The notes below the pieces were generated by a model that was not told the DNA's origin, ran no database searches, and worked only from the letters and a program-made list of their open reading frames with translations. The translations under genes and the position numbers were made by a program. From assembly GCA_031841125.1 (NCBI GenBank), contig CM063111.1, positions 60,883,535 through 60,947,534 of the forward strand: DNA of 64,000 nucleotides. Direction: 5' to 3'. The DNA comes from Acanthococcus lagerstroemiae. Lineage: Eukaryota > Arthropoda > Insecta > Hemiptera > Eriococcidae. Positions 13,731-27,420 of the stretch are shown here, one piece after another (the first letter of the stretch is position 1; each line of letters begins with the position of its first letter).

Positions 13731-16700
13731 ATCTCTATCCCCCAGGTGGACGCATCTGGCTGCAAATGAAAGTGCAGTCAATGGCCTGTCCCAAGTGGAT
13801 GGTTACAGCCATATGCACTCGGTAGAAATATCCATTGTGGCTGTTTCTGGATAGCATGTGTTACTCTGTGTCCAGTTGACTCACTGAGGCCTATGGAATT
13901 TCGATTTTATTACTAGTGTTGGTTTTTAGTTCCATCCTTGCTGTATGCCAGCAAGAGTATCACATGTTGGATTAATGGATTTCATGTGGTGGAGAAGGAA
14001 GACGGCCAGTGTTCAGTTTTCATTTTCGTGTTGGTATTTAGTGTCATTCTTGCTAGATACCAAGTAGTGGGTTTTTTACCCTATCATTTTCGGTTTTTGG
14101 GAAAATATATTAATGTCATGAGAATAGTGAAAGCTACAAGGGAAAAGTCCGGGTGGATATTTTACAGGGGTCATTATTTCTGGTCATCCTTTGGGGATCT
14201 CTATCCCCCAGGTGGACGCATCTTGCTGCAAATGAAAGTGCAGTCAATGGCCTGTCCCGAGTGGATGGTTACAGCAATACGCACTCGGTAGAAATATCCA
14301 TTGTGGCTGTTTCTGGATAGCATGTGTTACTCTGTGTCCAGTTGGCCCACTGAGGCCTTTGGAATTTCGATTTTATTACTAGTGTTGGTGTATAGTTCCA
14401 TCTTTGCTATATGCCAGCAAGAGTATCATAGTTCGGATGAATGGACTTCCTGTCGCTTTTCGTGTCGCACCTGCTTTTGAGATTGTCGAGTGGAGGAGTA
14501 GGTGGAGGACGGCCACTGTTAAGTTTTCATTTTCGTGTTGGTATTTAGTGTCATCCTAGGTAGATACCAAGTAGTGGGTTTTGTACCCTATCATTTTCGG
14601 CTTTTGGGAAAATGTATCAATTTCATGAGAATAGTTACAGCTACAAGGGAAAAGTCCTGGTGGATAATTTTACAGGGGCCATTATTTCTGGTCATCCTTT
14701 GGGGATCTCTATCCCCCAGGTGGACGCATCGGGCTGCAAATGAAAGTGCAGTCAATGGCCTGTCCCGAGTGGATGGTTACAGCAATATGCACTCGGTAGA
14801 AATGTCCATTGTGGCTGTTTCTGGATAGCATGTGTTACTCTGTGTCCAGTTGGCCTTCTGAGGCCAATGGAATTTCGAATTTTATTTCTAGTGTTGGTGT
14901 TTAGTTCCATCCTTGCTATATGCCAGCAAGAGTATCACATGTTGGATTAATGGGTTTTCTGTCGCTTTTGGAGTCGCACCGGCTTTTGAGATTGTCATGT
15001 GGAGGAGGAGGAGGACGGCCACTGTTTAGTTTTCATTTTCGTGTTGGTATTTAGTGTCATCCTTGGTAGATACCAAGTAGTGGGTTTTTTACCCTATCAT
15101 TTTCGGTTCTTGGGAAAATGTATCATTTATAGAATAGTAAAGCTACAGGGAAAAGTCCTGGTGGATATTTTACAGGGGCCATTATTTCTGGTCATCCTTT
15201 GGGGATCTCTATCCCCCAGGTGGACGCATCTGGCTGCAAATGAAAGTGCAGTCAATGGCCTGTCCCAAGTGGATGGTTACAGCAATATGCACTCGGTAGA
15301 AATATCCATTGTGGCTGTTTCTGGATAGCATGTGTTACTCTGTGTCCAGTTGGCCCACTGAGGCCTATGGAATTTCGATTTGACTACTAGTGTTGGTGTT
15401 TAGTTCCATCCTTGCTGTATGCCAGCAAGAGTATCACATGTTGGAATAATGGATTTCATGTGGTGGAGAAGGAAGACGGCCAGTGTTCAGTTTTCATTTT
15501 CGTGTTGGTATTTAGTGTCATTCTTGCTAGATACCAAGCAGTGGGTTTTTTACCCTATCATTTTCGGTTTTTGGGAAAATGTATCAATTTCATGAGAATA
15601 GTAACAGCTACAGGGGAAAAGTCCTGGTGGATAATTTTACAGGGGCCATTATTTCTGGTCATCCTTTGGGGATCTCTATCCCCCAGGTGGACGCATCTGG
15701 CTGCAAATGAAAGTGCAGTCAATGGCCTGTCCCGAGTGGATGGTTACAGCAATATGCACTCGGTAGAAATGTCCATTGTGGCTGTTTCTGGATAGCATGT
15801 GTTACTCTGTGTCCAGTTGGCCTTCTGAGGCCAATGGAATTTCGAATTTTATTTCTAGTGTTGGTGTTTAGTTCCATCCTTGCTATATGCCAGCTAGAGT
15901 ATCACATGTTGGATTAATGGGTTTTCTGTCGCTTTTGGAGTCGCACCGGCTTTTGAGATTGTCATGTGGAGGAGGAAGAGGAGGAGGACGGCCACTGTTT
16001 AGTTTTCATTTTCGTGTTGGTATTTAGTGTCATCCTTGGTAGATATCAAGTAGTGGGTTTTTTACCCTATCATTTTCGGTTTTTGGGAAAAATGTATCAA
16101 TTTCATGAGAATAGTAACAGCTACAGGGGAAAAGTCCTGGTGGATAATTTTACAGGGGCCATTATTTCTGGTCATCCTTTGGGGATCGCTATCCCCCAGG
16201 TGGACGCATCTGGCTGCAAATGAAAGTGCAGTCAATGGCCTGTCCCGTGGATGGTTACAGCAATATGCACTCGGTAGAAATATCCATTGTGGCTGTTTCT
16301 GGATAGCATGTGTTACTCTGTGTCCAGTTGGCCCACTGAGGCCTTTGGAATTTCGATTTTATTACTAGTGTTGGTGTATAGTTCCATCTTTGCTATATGC
16401 CAGCAAGAGTATCATATCGATGAATGGATTTCTGTCGCTTCGTTTGCACTGCTTTGGATTGTAAGTGGAGGATCAGGAGACGGCCATGTTAGTTTCATTT
16501 TCTCGTTGGTATTTAGTGTCATCCTAGGTAGATACCAAGCAGTGGGTTTTTTACCCTATCATTTTCGGTTTTTGGGAAAATGTATCAATTTCATGAGAAT
16601 AGTAACAGCTACAGGGGAAAAGTCCTGGTGGATAATTTTACAGGGGCCATTATTTCTGGTCATCCTTTGGGGATCTCTATCCCCCAGGTGGACGCATCTG

Positions 16701-19700
16701 GCTGCAGATGAAAGTGCAGTCAATGGCCTGTCCCTAGTGGATGGGTACAGCAATATGCACTCGGTAGAAATATCCATTGTGGCTGTTTCTGGATAGCATG
16801 TGTTACTCTGTGTCCAGTTGGCCCACTGAGGCCTATGGAATTTCGATTTTATTACTAGTGTTGGTGTTTAGTTCCATCCTTGCTGTATGCCAGCAAGAGT
16901 ATCACATGTTGGAATTATGGATTTCATGTGGTGGAGAAGGAAGACGGACAGTGTTCCGTTTTTATTTTCGTGTTGGTATTTAGTGTCATTCTTGCTAGAT
17001 ACCAAGTAGTGGGTGTTTTACCCTATCATTTTCGGTTTTTGGGAAATTGTATCAATATCATGAGAATAGTGAAAGCTACAAGGGAAAAGTCCTGGTGGAT
17101 ATTTTACAGGGGCCATTATTTCTGGTCATTCTTTGGGGATCTCTATCCCCCAGGTGGACGCATCTGGCTGCAAATGAAAGTGCAGTCAATGGCCTGTCCC
17201 GAGTGGATGGTTACAGCAATATGCACTCGGTAGAAATATCCATTGTGGCTGTTTCTGGATAGCATGTGTTACTCTGTGTCCAGTTGGCCCACTGAGGCCT
17301 TTGGAATTTCGATTTTATTACTAGTGTTGGTGTATAGTTCCATCTTTGCTATATGCCAGCAAGAGTATCATAGTTCGGATGAATGGACTTTCTGTCGCTT
17401 TTCGTGTCGCACCTGCTTTTGAGATTGTCAAGTGGAGGAGTCGGAGGAGGACGGCCACTGTTAAGTTTTCATTTTCTCGTTGGTATTTAGTGTCATCCTA
17501 GGTAGATACCAAGTAGTGGGTTTTGTACCCTATCATTTTCGGCTTTTGGGAAAATGTATCAATTTCATGAGAATAGTTACAGCTACAAGGGAAAAGTCCT
17601 GGTGGATAATTTTACAGGGGCCATTATTTCTGGTCATCCTTTGGGTATCTCTATCCCCCAGGTGGACGCATCTGGCTGCAAATGAAAGTGCAGTCAATGG
17701 CCTGTCCCGAGTGGATGGTTACAGCAATATGCACTCGGTAGAAATGTCCATTGTGGCTGTTTCTGGATAGCATGTGTTACTCTGTGTCCAGTTGGACTTA
17801 CTGAGGCCATGGAATTTCGATTTTATTACTAGTGTTGGTTTTTAGTTCCATCCTTGCTGTATACCAGCAAGAGTATCACATGTTGGATATTAAGTGGATT
17901 TCATGTGGTGGAGAGGAAGACGGCCATGTTAGTTTTCATTTTCGTGTTGGTATTTAGTGTCATTCTTGTAGATACCAAGTAGTGGGTTTTTTACCCTATC
18001 ATTTTCGGTTTTTGGGAAAATATCTATGTCATGAGAATAGTAAAGCTACAAGGGAAAAGTCCGGGTGGATATTTTTACAGGGGCCATTATTTCTGGTCAT
18101 CCTTTGGGGATCTCTATCCCCCAGGTGGACGCATCTGTGCTGCAATGAAAGTGCAGTCAATGGCCTGTCCCGAGTGGATGGTTACAGCAATACGCACTCG
18201 GTAGAAATATCCATTGTGGCTGTTTCTGGATAGCATGTGTTACTCTGTGTCCAGTTGGCCCACTGAGGCCTTGGAATTTCGATTTTATTACTAGTGTTGG
18301 TGTTTAGTTCCATCTTGCTATATGCCAGCAAGAGTATCATAGTTGGATGAATGGATTTGCTTTTCGTGTGCATGCTTTTGAGTTGCGAGTGGAGAGTAGT
18401 GGAGGACGGCCATGTTAAGTTTTCATTTTCGTGTTGGTATTTAGTGTCATTCTTGCTAGATACCAAGTAGTGGGTTTTTTACCCTATCATTTTCGGTTTT
18501 TGGGAAAATGTATCAATTTCATGAGAATAGTTACAGCTACAAGGGAAAAGTCCTGGTGGATAATTTTACAGGGGCCATTATTTCTGGTCATCCTTTGGGG
18601 ATCTCTATCCCCCAGGTGGACGCATCTGGCTGCAAATGAAAGTGCAGTCAATGGCCTGTCCCGAGTGGATGGTTACAGCAATATGCACTCGGTAGAAATG
18701 TCCATTGTGGCTGTTTCTGGATAGCATGTGTTACTCTGTGTCCAGTTGGCCTTCTGAGGCCAATGGAATTTCGAATTTTATTTCTAGTGTTGGTGTTTAG
18801 TTCCATCCTTGCTATATACCAGCAAGAGTATCACATGTTGGATTAATGGGGTTTCTGTCGCTTTTGGAGTCGCACCGGCTTTTGAGATTGTCATGTGGAG
18901 GAGGAGGAGGAGGACGGCCACTGTTTAGTTTTCATTTTCGTGTTGGTATTTAGTGTCATCCTTGGTAGATACCAAGTAGTGGGTTTTTTACCCTATCATT
19001 TTCGGTTTTTGGGAAAATGTATCTATTTTATAAGAATAGTAAAAGCTACAAGGGAAAAGTCCTGGTGGATATTTTACAGGGGCCATTATTTCTGGTCATC
19101 CTTTGGGGATCTCTATCCCCCAGGTGGACGCATCTGGCTGCAAATGAAAGTGCAGTCAATGGCCTGTCCCAAGTGGATGGTTACAGCAATATGCACTCGG
19201 TAGAAATATCCATTGTGGCTGTTTCTGGATAGCATGTGTTACTCTGTGTCCAGTTGGCCCACTGAGGCCTATGGAATTTCGATTTTACTACTAGTGTTGG
19301 TGTTTAGTTCCATCCTTGCTGTATGCCAGCAAGAGTATCACATGTTGGATTAATGGATTTCATGTGGTGGAGAAGGAAGACGGCCAGTGTTCAGTTTTCA
19401 TTTTCGTGTTGGTATTTAGTGTCATTCTTGCTAGATACCAAGTAGTGGGTTTTTTACCCTATCATTTTCGGTTTTTGGGAAAATGTATCAATGTCATGAG
19501 AATAGTAAAAGCTACAAGGGAAAAGTCCTGGTGGATATTTTACAGGGGCCATTATTTCTGGTCATCCTTTGGGGATCTCTATCCCCCAGGTGGACGCATC
19601 TGGCTGCAAATGAAAGTGCAGTCAATGGCCTGTCCCGAGTGGATGGGTACAGCAATATGCACTCGGTAGAAATATCTAGTGTGGCTGTTTCTGGATAGCA

Positions 19701-20210
19701 TGTGTTACTCTGTGTCCAGTTGGCCTACTGAGGCCCATGGAATTTCGATTTTATTACTAGTGTTGGTGTGTAGTTCCATCTTTGCTATATGCCAGCAAGA
19801 GTATCATAGTTTGGATTAATGGACTCTCTGTCGCTTTTGGTGTCGCACCTGCTTTTGAGATTATCAAGTGGAGGAGGAGGAGGAGGACCGCCACTGTTTA
19901 GTTTTCATTTTCGTGTTGGTATTTAGTGTCATCCTTGGTAGATACCAAGTAGTGGGTTTTTTACCCTATCATTTTCGGTGTTTGTGAAAATGTATCAATT
20001 TCATGAGAATAGTAACAGCTACAAGGGAAAAGTCCTGGTGGATAATTTTACAGGGGCCATTATTTCTGGTCATTCTTTGGGGATCTCTATCCCCCAGGTG
20101 GACGCATCTGGCTGCAAATGAAAGTGCAGTCAATGGCCTGTTCCGAGTGGATGGTTACAGCAATATGCACTCGGTAGAAATATCCATTGTGGCTTTTTCT
20201 GGATAGCATG
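13730..20210. repeat. Satellite array, right block (about 14 monomers)
   Basis: Same monomers as the left block but much cleaner. GACGCAT anchors lie at about 13749, 14215, 14723, 15223, 15690, 16203, 16691, 17157, 17664, 18128, 18619, 19127, 19593 and 20101. Spacings are 466, 508, 500, 467, 513, 488, 466, 507, 464, 491, 508, 466 and 508, so long and short units are interspersed and partly alternate. Within a monomer two stretches resemble each other (GTGTTGGTGTTTAGTTCCAT and GTGTTGGTATTTAGTGTCAT, each followed by a TAGATACCA- or TATATGCCA-like phrase), which points to an older internal duplication. Confidence 0.95.
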
Positions 20211-20520
20211 TGTTTTTCTGTGTTCAGTTTGCCTACTGAGGGCCATCCATTTTCGATTTCTTCACTCGTGCTGGTATTTAGTGCCATCTTTCCCAAATAG
20301 TGGCCGCTGTATCAATGTTTGGTTTTATGTCAGTTTTGGTCATTGACCTTGTCAAGTTTGGGCCAGCTGGGGCCGTCCAGTGTTCAGTTTCTTTCTTGAT
20401 TTGGTATTTAGAGCCATCCATCCTAAATGCAAACAAGTGTAGTCTCGTTGGGTTTTTCTTAGTACATGTTGCCGATTCTGGCATGCGGGTCGTCATAGAT
20501 GCACATTACTACAGATCATT
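20211..20520. repeat. Diverged right-edge satellite sub-repeats
   Basis: After the last full core the array decays. GGTATTTAGTGCCATC near 20,272 and GGTATTTAGAGCCATCC near 20,403 are about 130 bases apart, with TTTTATGTCAGTTTTGG, TTGTCAAG and GGCC phrases between, as in the left edge. The ~200-bp core is missing again. This mirrors 300-730. Confidence 0.65.
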
Positions 20521-23185
20521 TCCTAATTTCTAATGTTAGGTATCCTTGGAGGCGGGTCATTCTGTTTATGGGGTACAAAGTAATGTTGGTCTACGGTTGA
20601 TAAATGTCATCAATGAACAGATTTTTGAAATGTATTTTTTTTCTTATAACAGTGATTAGGTATTCATTAAGAAATTGTATTTTCAGAAGGTACTTTCAGT
20701 TTCATGTACTTCCCTTTTAGTTTCGTGATGTGTGTTCTTCCGTGATCTTCGTTATTTTCGTCTTGTGGTCCCTGTGTGATATCGTTCAATTTTTAACGTA
20801 AATATTCGTAATATGAGATTGTGTTTTTTCGCGATTTTTGTGACCTCTCGTTCGCGCATAATTTTTTCATTTCGGCCCTTTTCGTATCAGTTTTCTCGAG
20901 TTCGCGTAGGTACGTCTCAAGCGCTCCGGTCGGTGAGTCCAGTCCAGTTAGTGGTATTATCAGCAATTCAAGTTTCCTCATTTTGATCAATATTTTTTAA
21001 ACTTTCCATACCGTCTGTATTCCCTTGAATTTGCTGATGTAGTTAGATGGTGTTGGGTAGATATAAGTTAAATACTATACTGGCGTGCAAGGAATTGATG
21101 AATGAATTTAGCTGAATGCGATATAAAACCGTATATTAGGTGAACTGGAATGTGTTTACTGGTGATTATAGTTTGATTCGTGTTTAAATATTCATGTTCA
21201 TGTTTATGTGCTTATGTGATTCGTGGTGAAGTGCAGTTCAATTCGTGTTCATTTTGATTTATAGTTTTGTTAGTGATCATTCAGTTACTGGTGTTATTTC
21301 ATCAACTTACTCAGAAGGTGAGTAAACAATATCTATCTATCTATTAGTAAGTTCATTATAGTGATTATCATAATATAGGTATTTCGTATTCTCTATAAAT
21401 CATGCATGTTTAACATTTCAGCGTTATAACTAATTGTAGTGATATTTTACAGGAACACGGCGTGAAGGTGTTCATGTAAATAACGTCGCTGAAATACTAA
21501 TACCTTGTAAATATAAAAATTCAAATAAGAGGTTTTGATCTTGCCCTGTAGGGGAGCTAATGGATTTTTCCGATTTATGAGGTTTTTTACTCTCGGTTTC
21601 TCGATTTTTTCTCCTATAAGAAACCCCCCAAAAAATGATTTTCTGTGAAAATTATATTTATGAGGTATTATTATATCAGCGACGAGAATCACTATAATGT
21701 AGTTCGGTTCTGAAATCCGTGAATTTCAGGCACTAAGAGGAGGGATAAAAAGTAGTGTCTGCTTACATTCAAAAAAGTCAAGGAATTATTATTCCGGGGG
21801 GCACCGTCTCCTAATATTGAAGAAGTAAACAACTGACCATCCTGATCTAGGGGTACTCCTCTTTTTGCGGACTCGCAGCAGTTACCTCCACGTTGGTGAT
21901 TGTCTGGTTCCTGGTTGGAAATTTCCTCACAGGGGAAAACTAGTTTTGAATGCTCTGGGTCACCAAAATGCATTCAGAATCGGTTTTTTAACGTAAGGAC
22001 GTTTCCAGCTTGCTAAATACTGCTATAGTTGGATTGGCAAATCTATCTGTTTCCCCTGAATATTTGGACATGGCTACTTATAGTCTATATTCTTGTCCCT
22101 TACATCATAGTTAATAACAAGAAAATGGACCATCTATCGACTGATGTGAGACTTTGTTTTCAAGCAAGATAATAGACAGATTTCCCGCCGTGATGTCACA
22201 GTGAGTTACTGTTAGCAATAGTACCCGTCGTTTGGCCGACGAACGTGTTAGGCCCTTTTGGGGTTTCAAAGAGGTCTAGGAATTTTCTTAGTATTTTCCC
22301 TTCATTTTGTATCTAATTTTCATCTGTGAATTTCTATGCCTACATTTGAACCTGAAAACTGAACAGATCTGAAGTCTCCGTGGGAAGAACACAGGTACTA
22401 AGAGCCGCCGTATGGTCCAAGGGACCATCATTATTTGTTATGTCAGACCCACCGCTTCCGCTTCCCACGCTCTGAAAGAGGAAAATTTCTCAGCTAATTA
22501 AACGCATTGACGACATTGTTCATTAATGAAAATCATGACCACTATAAATGTTAGAAAAATTGTTTGGCACCAAAATGACGTATATACCAACTCAACGTTA
22601 GGTACGCAGTAATATGAAAAATCGTCGTGCGTATGTATTTAATAGTCTTATCTCAGATTATGCGCTCTAATGTGACGTCATAAAAGCGAAATTTCTTTTT
22701 CGAATTTGCGCTGTAAATGTGGTTTTGTAAGTATAATGAGTAAGGTATATTTGACACATGTTCGCCGGTTCGCTCGTGAGCGCGAATTGTTGCACTAATT
22801 AACATTTCTGTCTTACTTTCTTCGTATAAAGAACTTATGGCCAGATTACAGAAGAGACTGCCTCAGAATAATCATCCGGTATCCGGTACATCTACGAACG
22901 TTTTTATTTTATACTACCCAGCAGTTATTAGAGTTAAAATTCGATAACTGCAAAAAAACAGATGCTTTGACCGAGAAATTATTGTAGTTATCGACACCCA
23001 TTGACGCTTCATGTGTGGCCGGTTGCCAACGGTTAATTAAATTTAGGTTCTACGGTACGTCTGGCCTATTGTGCCATTTTGCGTTAGTTTGTACTGAATG
23101 ACGCGAAGTTCGGTCGTAAGTGCTCGAGATTTGGTAATCGAACTGCAACGAACGCGTGTGATCGACTGTGTAACGAAGTTCAAAT
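20521..23185. other. Unassigned sequence upstream of the short exon
   Basis: No gene recognised. Small minus-strand open frames (65 aa at 20,793-20,990, 81 aa at 21,447-21,692, 93 aa at 21,692-21,973) lack recognisable motifs and look like chance. An AAG/GTGAGT near 21,318 resembles a splice donor and could mark an untranslated exon, without further support. A (TATC)n-like run lies near 21,332. Confidence 0.4.
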
Positions 23186-23241
23186 ATGTCCACCGATGAA
23201 GAGGGTCAGACAACAGCTCTGACGAATTTATTTGGATACTG
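23186..23241 (+). CDS. Candidate short first coding exon (19 codons) of a coiled-coil gene
   Basis: An ATG follows a CpG-containing leader (about 23,090-23,185) and opens an acidic start beginning MSTDEEGQTT. The frame runs to ATACTG followed directly by GTGAGT at 23,242, a strong donor. The exon ends in phase 2, which is what the exon starting at 51,250 needs, and joining them makes a Trp at the junction. Without the splice the frame closes just after the donor. I do not recognise the peptide. A 28-kb intron full of transposons would separate it from the next exon; intervening exons may exist. The exon is inferred from codon phase and splice site only. Confidence 0.45.
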
Positions 23242-24440
23242 GTGAGTGTCGAGTCAAAAATGATTATAGGTCTGAAAGCAAGTAGCTCTGCAGTCGGTTT
23301 GTCTTATGCAGTGTCAGAACATGTCCCTGAACAATCAGTATAACAAAGGGGAATCAATGTGGAGTTAGCCTGAGGCGTATGTTTCTATATACCTGCCGTT
23401 TATAGCAAACATTCTACATCAGTTACTTGAATTCTGATTATACCGCCCGAGACACGGCATAGGCTACCGCTAAATAACATTAGATTTTTCATCGGAAGTA
23501 TGTGAACATACAATCTAATAGGTATACGATCTTAGATAAGTATTCCAATTAAGTGATGCGGACATTTTGGCATAATTATTCGCATGTACTTAACGATCTT
23601 GGAAATTTCGTATTATTCTTCCTGCATCGTGGCAGCCGTCCAACCGTCGCAAAGCTGAAATTAATAGTTTGAGTTTAAATTCCAATTATTCTTGCTCGCT
23701 GAAGATAGCAACAACAAATACTAGATACGCGAAAATAAGGAAACGAGAAATAGAACTGCAACCATTGAATAATTTTGAAATGATTCACCCATGGCATCCC
23801 GTTGTATGGTTTTCTGTGAATTCGCTAAAATAATTTCTCCAAAAAAAAAAAACAAAAAAAAACACCCTAAGATAATTAACTATAATTTTTTATGATTGTA
23901 CTTATGAGCTGTAAACTCAGTTTACAATATTGATCTTAATATTGACGCAATTAGAGGGGCTACCAAGACCGCATCATGTGGAATTTTCTGCCATGAGTTC
24001 CTTTTAACAGGTGCTAAATGGAAATCTTGTTTATACTTCCTGCACCCAGTAACTCCATTAGTTCTAGATAAGCCAAATTTCAATGTTCAGTATAAGTAAT
24101 CACATAGGTGTCGTGCAATAACATTACACTCATTAATGGATCTTCCCCCTGTAAAGAGAACGTTGTAGCAACACTAAAAGATTAAACCTGGCAAAGTTAC
24201 AGGATCTCAACGGAAATTAGTTAAAATCACTTAATTCATAGTTATTCTTACAACCTATTTTATGTTCAATGTGTTTTTGTCAGAAGTACCTACCGTAAGA
24301 TATGCTACCTACTGCGAACATTCGAAGTGTGGTGAATATCAACGTACACTGGCGATATTCAAGATCGAACGAGCCATTTCACAGACATCCGGTTTTAATA
24401 GAATTTGTTTGTATTTTTTCCAACCGTGAATGTTGATACA
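23242..24440. other. Unassigned intronic or intergenic sequence
   Basis: AT-rich, with an A-rich stretch near 23,840 and no motif I recognise on either strand. Confidence 0.4.
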
Positions 24441-24446
24441 TCAACG

Positions 24447-24530
24447 GTGATGAGGTGAAAGTTCAGAAGAATGATCCATGTACGGAGCGTGATGAGGTGA
24501 AAGTTCAGAAGAATGATCCATGTACGGAGC
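24447..24530. repeat. Exact 42-bp tandem duplication
   Basis: A unit beginning GTGATGAGGTGAAAG is repeated twice without a mismatch (24,447 and 24,489). The length is a multiple of three so it leaves a frame open, but neither strand shows a gene here. Confidence 0.85.
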
Positions 24531-24689
24531 GTCGGGGGATCAGGAGGGCTGGGGCTATCAATGATTCTTCTTTTTCTAAAACTTGTTCGGTCCTCCGAGT
24601 ATTCGAAGCCACAAAAATAATAACCACCTGTAAATATTACAGTAGAACCTCGATTATGCGGCACCTCATTATCCGGCACCCAAAAAATT

Positions 24690-25660
24690 AGATATTGCAG
24701 TATAAGTATTTCAAAAATCTTTTTTGGATTTTCTCAATTTTATCTTTACCTTGTTGAGTTTTGGGATCCCATAAAACAGAGGAGAATTCCAATATTGATC
24801 TGACAAAACTAGAATAAAGAATTTTCATTGCTTCTAAATTTCTATAACAAGTCCCATTTCTCTTTACGAAGCCAACCATTCTTTTAGATTTTAAAGTAAT
24901 GTGATCGATATGCGTATTAAATAATAATTTCGAATCCAAAATGATGCCTAAGTCTTTTACAAAATTTACACACCTAAGTGTATCTTTTTCATTTTATATA
25001 CTCGTGTAAAATGGGACATATTTTTCTTGAAAAGGTAATTTTTTCACACTTGTCAGTATTAAATGGTAACAAATTACTATCACTCCACTCAGCTAATGAG
25101 TCAAAATCTTGTTGCAGTTTAACACAATCATTTTGAAATTTTATGATCTATAAATTTTCATATCGTCTGCTTACAGCAATAATTTTGAATATTGGATTTT
25201 TTCAGGAATAGGTATGGACCCAAAACCGAACCCTGGGGAACACCTGACACACTCTTGTAACACGCGGAGGCCACTCCTCTATACTCGACAAACTGCATTC
25301 TGTTAAGTAGGAGTAAAATAGAATTATCAGATCTTTTGAAAAGCCAAAGCTGCACAGTTTTTGGAGTAAGATTTCGTGGTTGACAGTGTCAAAGGCTTTT
25401 GAAAAATCTGTGTAAATGTATCCATTTACCCACAGGGTTATATTGACATCGTATGTGAAGTTCATTAGATTTGTCTGCCCTGAATATCCCTTATCTAAAG
25501 CCATATTGACAGGGAGATAAGATATTTTTGGATTGATTGTGTAAATACTTGTACAAGATAGTTTCAAAAATTTTGGCCGCGAGTAGAATTAGAGAGATGG
25601 GACTATAATTTTTTATTTCATTTGTTTTGCTTGACTTGTAAGTGGAATAAGTTTCGATAT
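24690..25660 (-). pseudogene. Degenerate Jockey/CR1-like reverse transcriptase fragment
   Basis: In minus-strand order, conceptual pieces show DFSKAFDTVNHEILLQKL (25,202-25,567), then SGVPQGSVLGP in another frame (25,158-25,355), then a piece with a FSRK motif and, at 24,688-24,939, DSKLLFNTHIDHITLKSKR followed by an SVLWDP segment. These are successive blocks of a non-LTR reverse transcriptase. Frame changes and stops separate them and the catalytic YADD block is not intact. It is dead and 5'-truncated. The style is that of the Jockey/CR1 group; the exact clade is not settled. Confidence 0.8.
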
Positions 25661-25869
25661 TTTCCATATTGTTGGATAAATACCTGTCTCAAGGACAGTA
25701 TTGCAGACATAAGTTAAGGGAGTATGCAATTAAAAACTGCGAGCAAGCTCGAAATATGTGAATGGAATCAGAGCCACAAGATGATTTAGGTTTAAGGTCA
25801 TGTAGGGAACCTCGATAGTGATCACACCCACCGATATATGGCCTTCGCCTCCTTTGCCACATTTTGTTT

Positions 25870-26160
25870 CATAGCGACATTGATAGATTCAAGAGACAGA
25901 AAGAAAGAAGAAAAAGAAAGAGAAAGAAATGAGGAAAGAAAATGGGCAGGAAACAGACGAAAATAAGAGGAGGCATGGGGGGGACAAGCTTGCTCCCAAG
26001 CCTCCCCCGGAGTTGGAAAATTTTACTAGATGTATCAAAAGTTGGGAAAGTCCAACAAGTTGATTTTTTCAGCCAATACAAACAAATTTTGATATTTGGG
26101 AATTTTGATTTGAGTCAGTTAGGAATTTAACAATTTTTGCCCCCTCCCCCCAGAAAAAAC
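25870..26160. repeat. Purine-rich low-complexity tract and C-run
   Basis: A GA/AAAG-rich stretch (about 25,890-25,945) is followed by AT-rich sequence and a run of C near 26,140-26,152. It lies inside the right part of the pogo-like element. The 62-70-codon frames here are low-complexity chance. Confidence 0.5.
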
Positions 26161-26264
26161 TCTTCACCACGTCCCTGAGAGGGAAAAAACTCGGTATTAT
26201 TCTACTTTTCGCTTATCCGACAGACCTAATTCCACAATTGTGTCGGATAATTGAGGTTCTACTG

Positions 26265-27420
26265 TTATTTTCACCCTGACCCTCCCACCCACTAAACTTG
26301 TACACAGTATAACCGACGATAACCCATTAAAAAACGAGGGAGGCAAACATTTTTTCGAAGTGTCTCCCCCTCCCATTCTTTAGTTTACGCTGTACATGTG
26401 AGAATAAAGATTATGAAAGAAAAATGAAGAAGTCTATGCGCGTGATACATATATATACTATTACCTATCATTCAAATAATGACCACACTAGATTCTTTTT
26501 GGAATACATTTCTTACATCTGGAGGTCGCTTACGAGCTACCTCAAGACAGAAACAAGTGGCTTTGTGTTGTGATGAGTTAGAACTTAATAGTCACGTTAT
26601 TACTTTGAGGAATTTCTGACTGTAGGCACTAGCATAGAAAGATCTTAGTCTTTGAGCCGGGGGAGGGGTGTTTGTTATAGCACATATCCATCATCTTATT
26701 GCCTTAATTAATGCGCTAAAATACATTCTAAAATTCTTTTTTTGACAATATTGGAGGGGGAGGGGTCCTCACCCTCCATCCATTCCTACGCCGGTGACTT
26801 TAAAGAGAATTTTCGTTGACTTAAATAGTATCTCTATATCTACTATAGTAATCATCGATAACTTGACTAAGCTCTAGAATATTATATGCACACGTGAGCG
26901 CAAACAGCCAACTTGGAGTGGAGGTGCGCAAGGAGAGCTGACAAGTAGCAAAATAATGCTACCAATTTATTCGCTCGCGTAATTTTTCAGTTTTTGGATG
27001 GTCTCAAGGATTAAAAGGGGGAAGCCCTCCGAGCCCCTCTATATGTCTCTATACATACACATAAAAGAAAATACAGATAAAAAGGAGCGTTGAATAACAA
27101 GGAAACAGGATATTTAGAACCAAGCACACCTTGTGCTCCCCAACATTATCGGTGACACGAAGTTGCAAGAATCTCTTAGAGATAATTATCTCGTCCAGTT
27201 GGTGGTGACGGTTGGCAATCAACGACGTAAGCCGAAGTTTACAAAATTTAGAAAAATCGCAGTGATGTACACAAAGGGCAAATGTGAGTCAGAGGGAAAG
27301 CGCCAAAAATGGGCGAGAATATTACTCGAATCCCTGCTCTGAAAATCAACGCACAGTCACTGCCCTGTTGCAGGAGAAGAATATTTCCCCGTCTCTTGAA
27401 CTCTCTTCTACTCTGATGGA
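26265..27420. other. Unassigned sequence
   Basis: No gene recognised. Short G- or C-rich phrases such as GGGGGAGGGG (near 26,755) resemble TE tails found elsewhere in the window. A 69-codon plus frame at 27,133-27,342 has many basic residues but no recognised domain. Confidence 0.4.

Larger units (their letters stand above)
24640..26264. mobile_element. Pogo/Tigger-like terminal inverted repeats around a LINE fragment
   Basis: The left end starts CAGTAGAACCTCGATTAT after a TA. The reverse complement of the right end, finishing at 26,264, starts CAGTAGAACCTCAATTAT; about 22 of the first 25 bases agree. Ends of this form are typical of pogo/Tigger DNA transposons. No transposase remains. Most of the interior (about 24,690-25,660) is a minus-strand non-LTR fragment, so the likely history is a small non-autonomous element hit by a LINE. 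A clean TA on the right is not visible. Confidence 0.55.
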
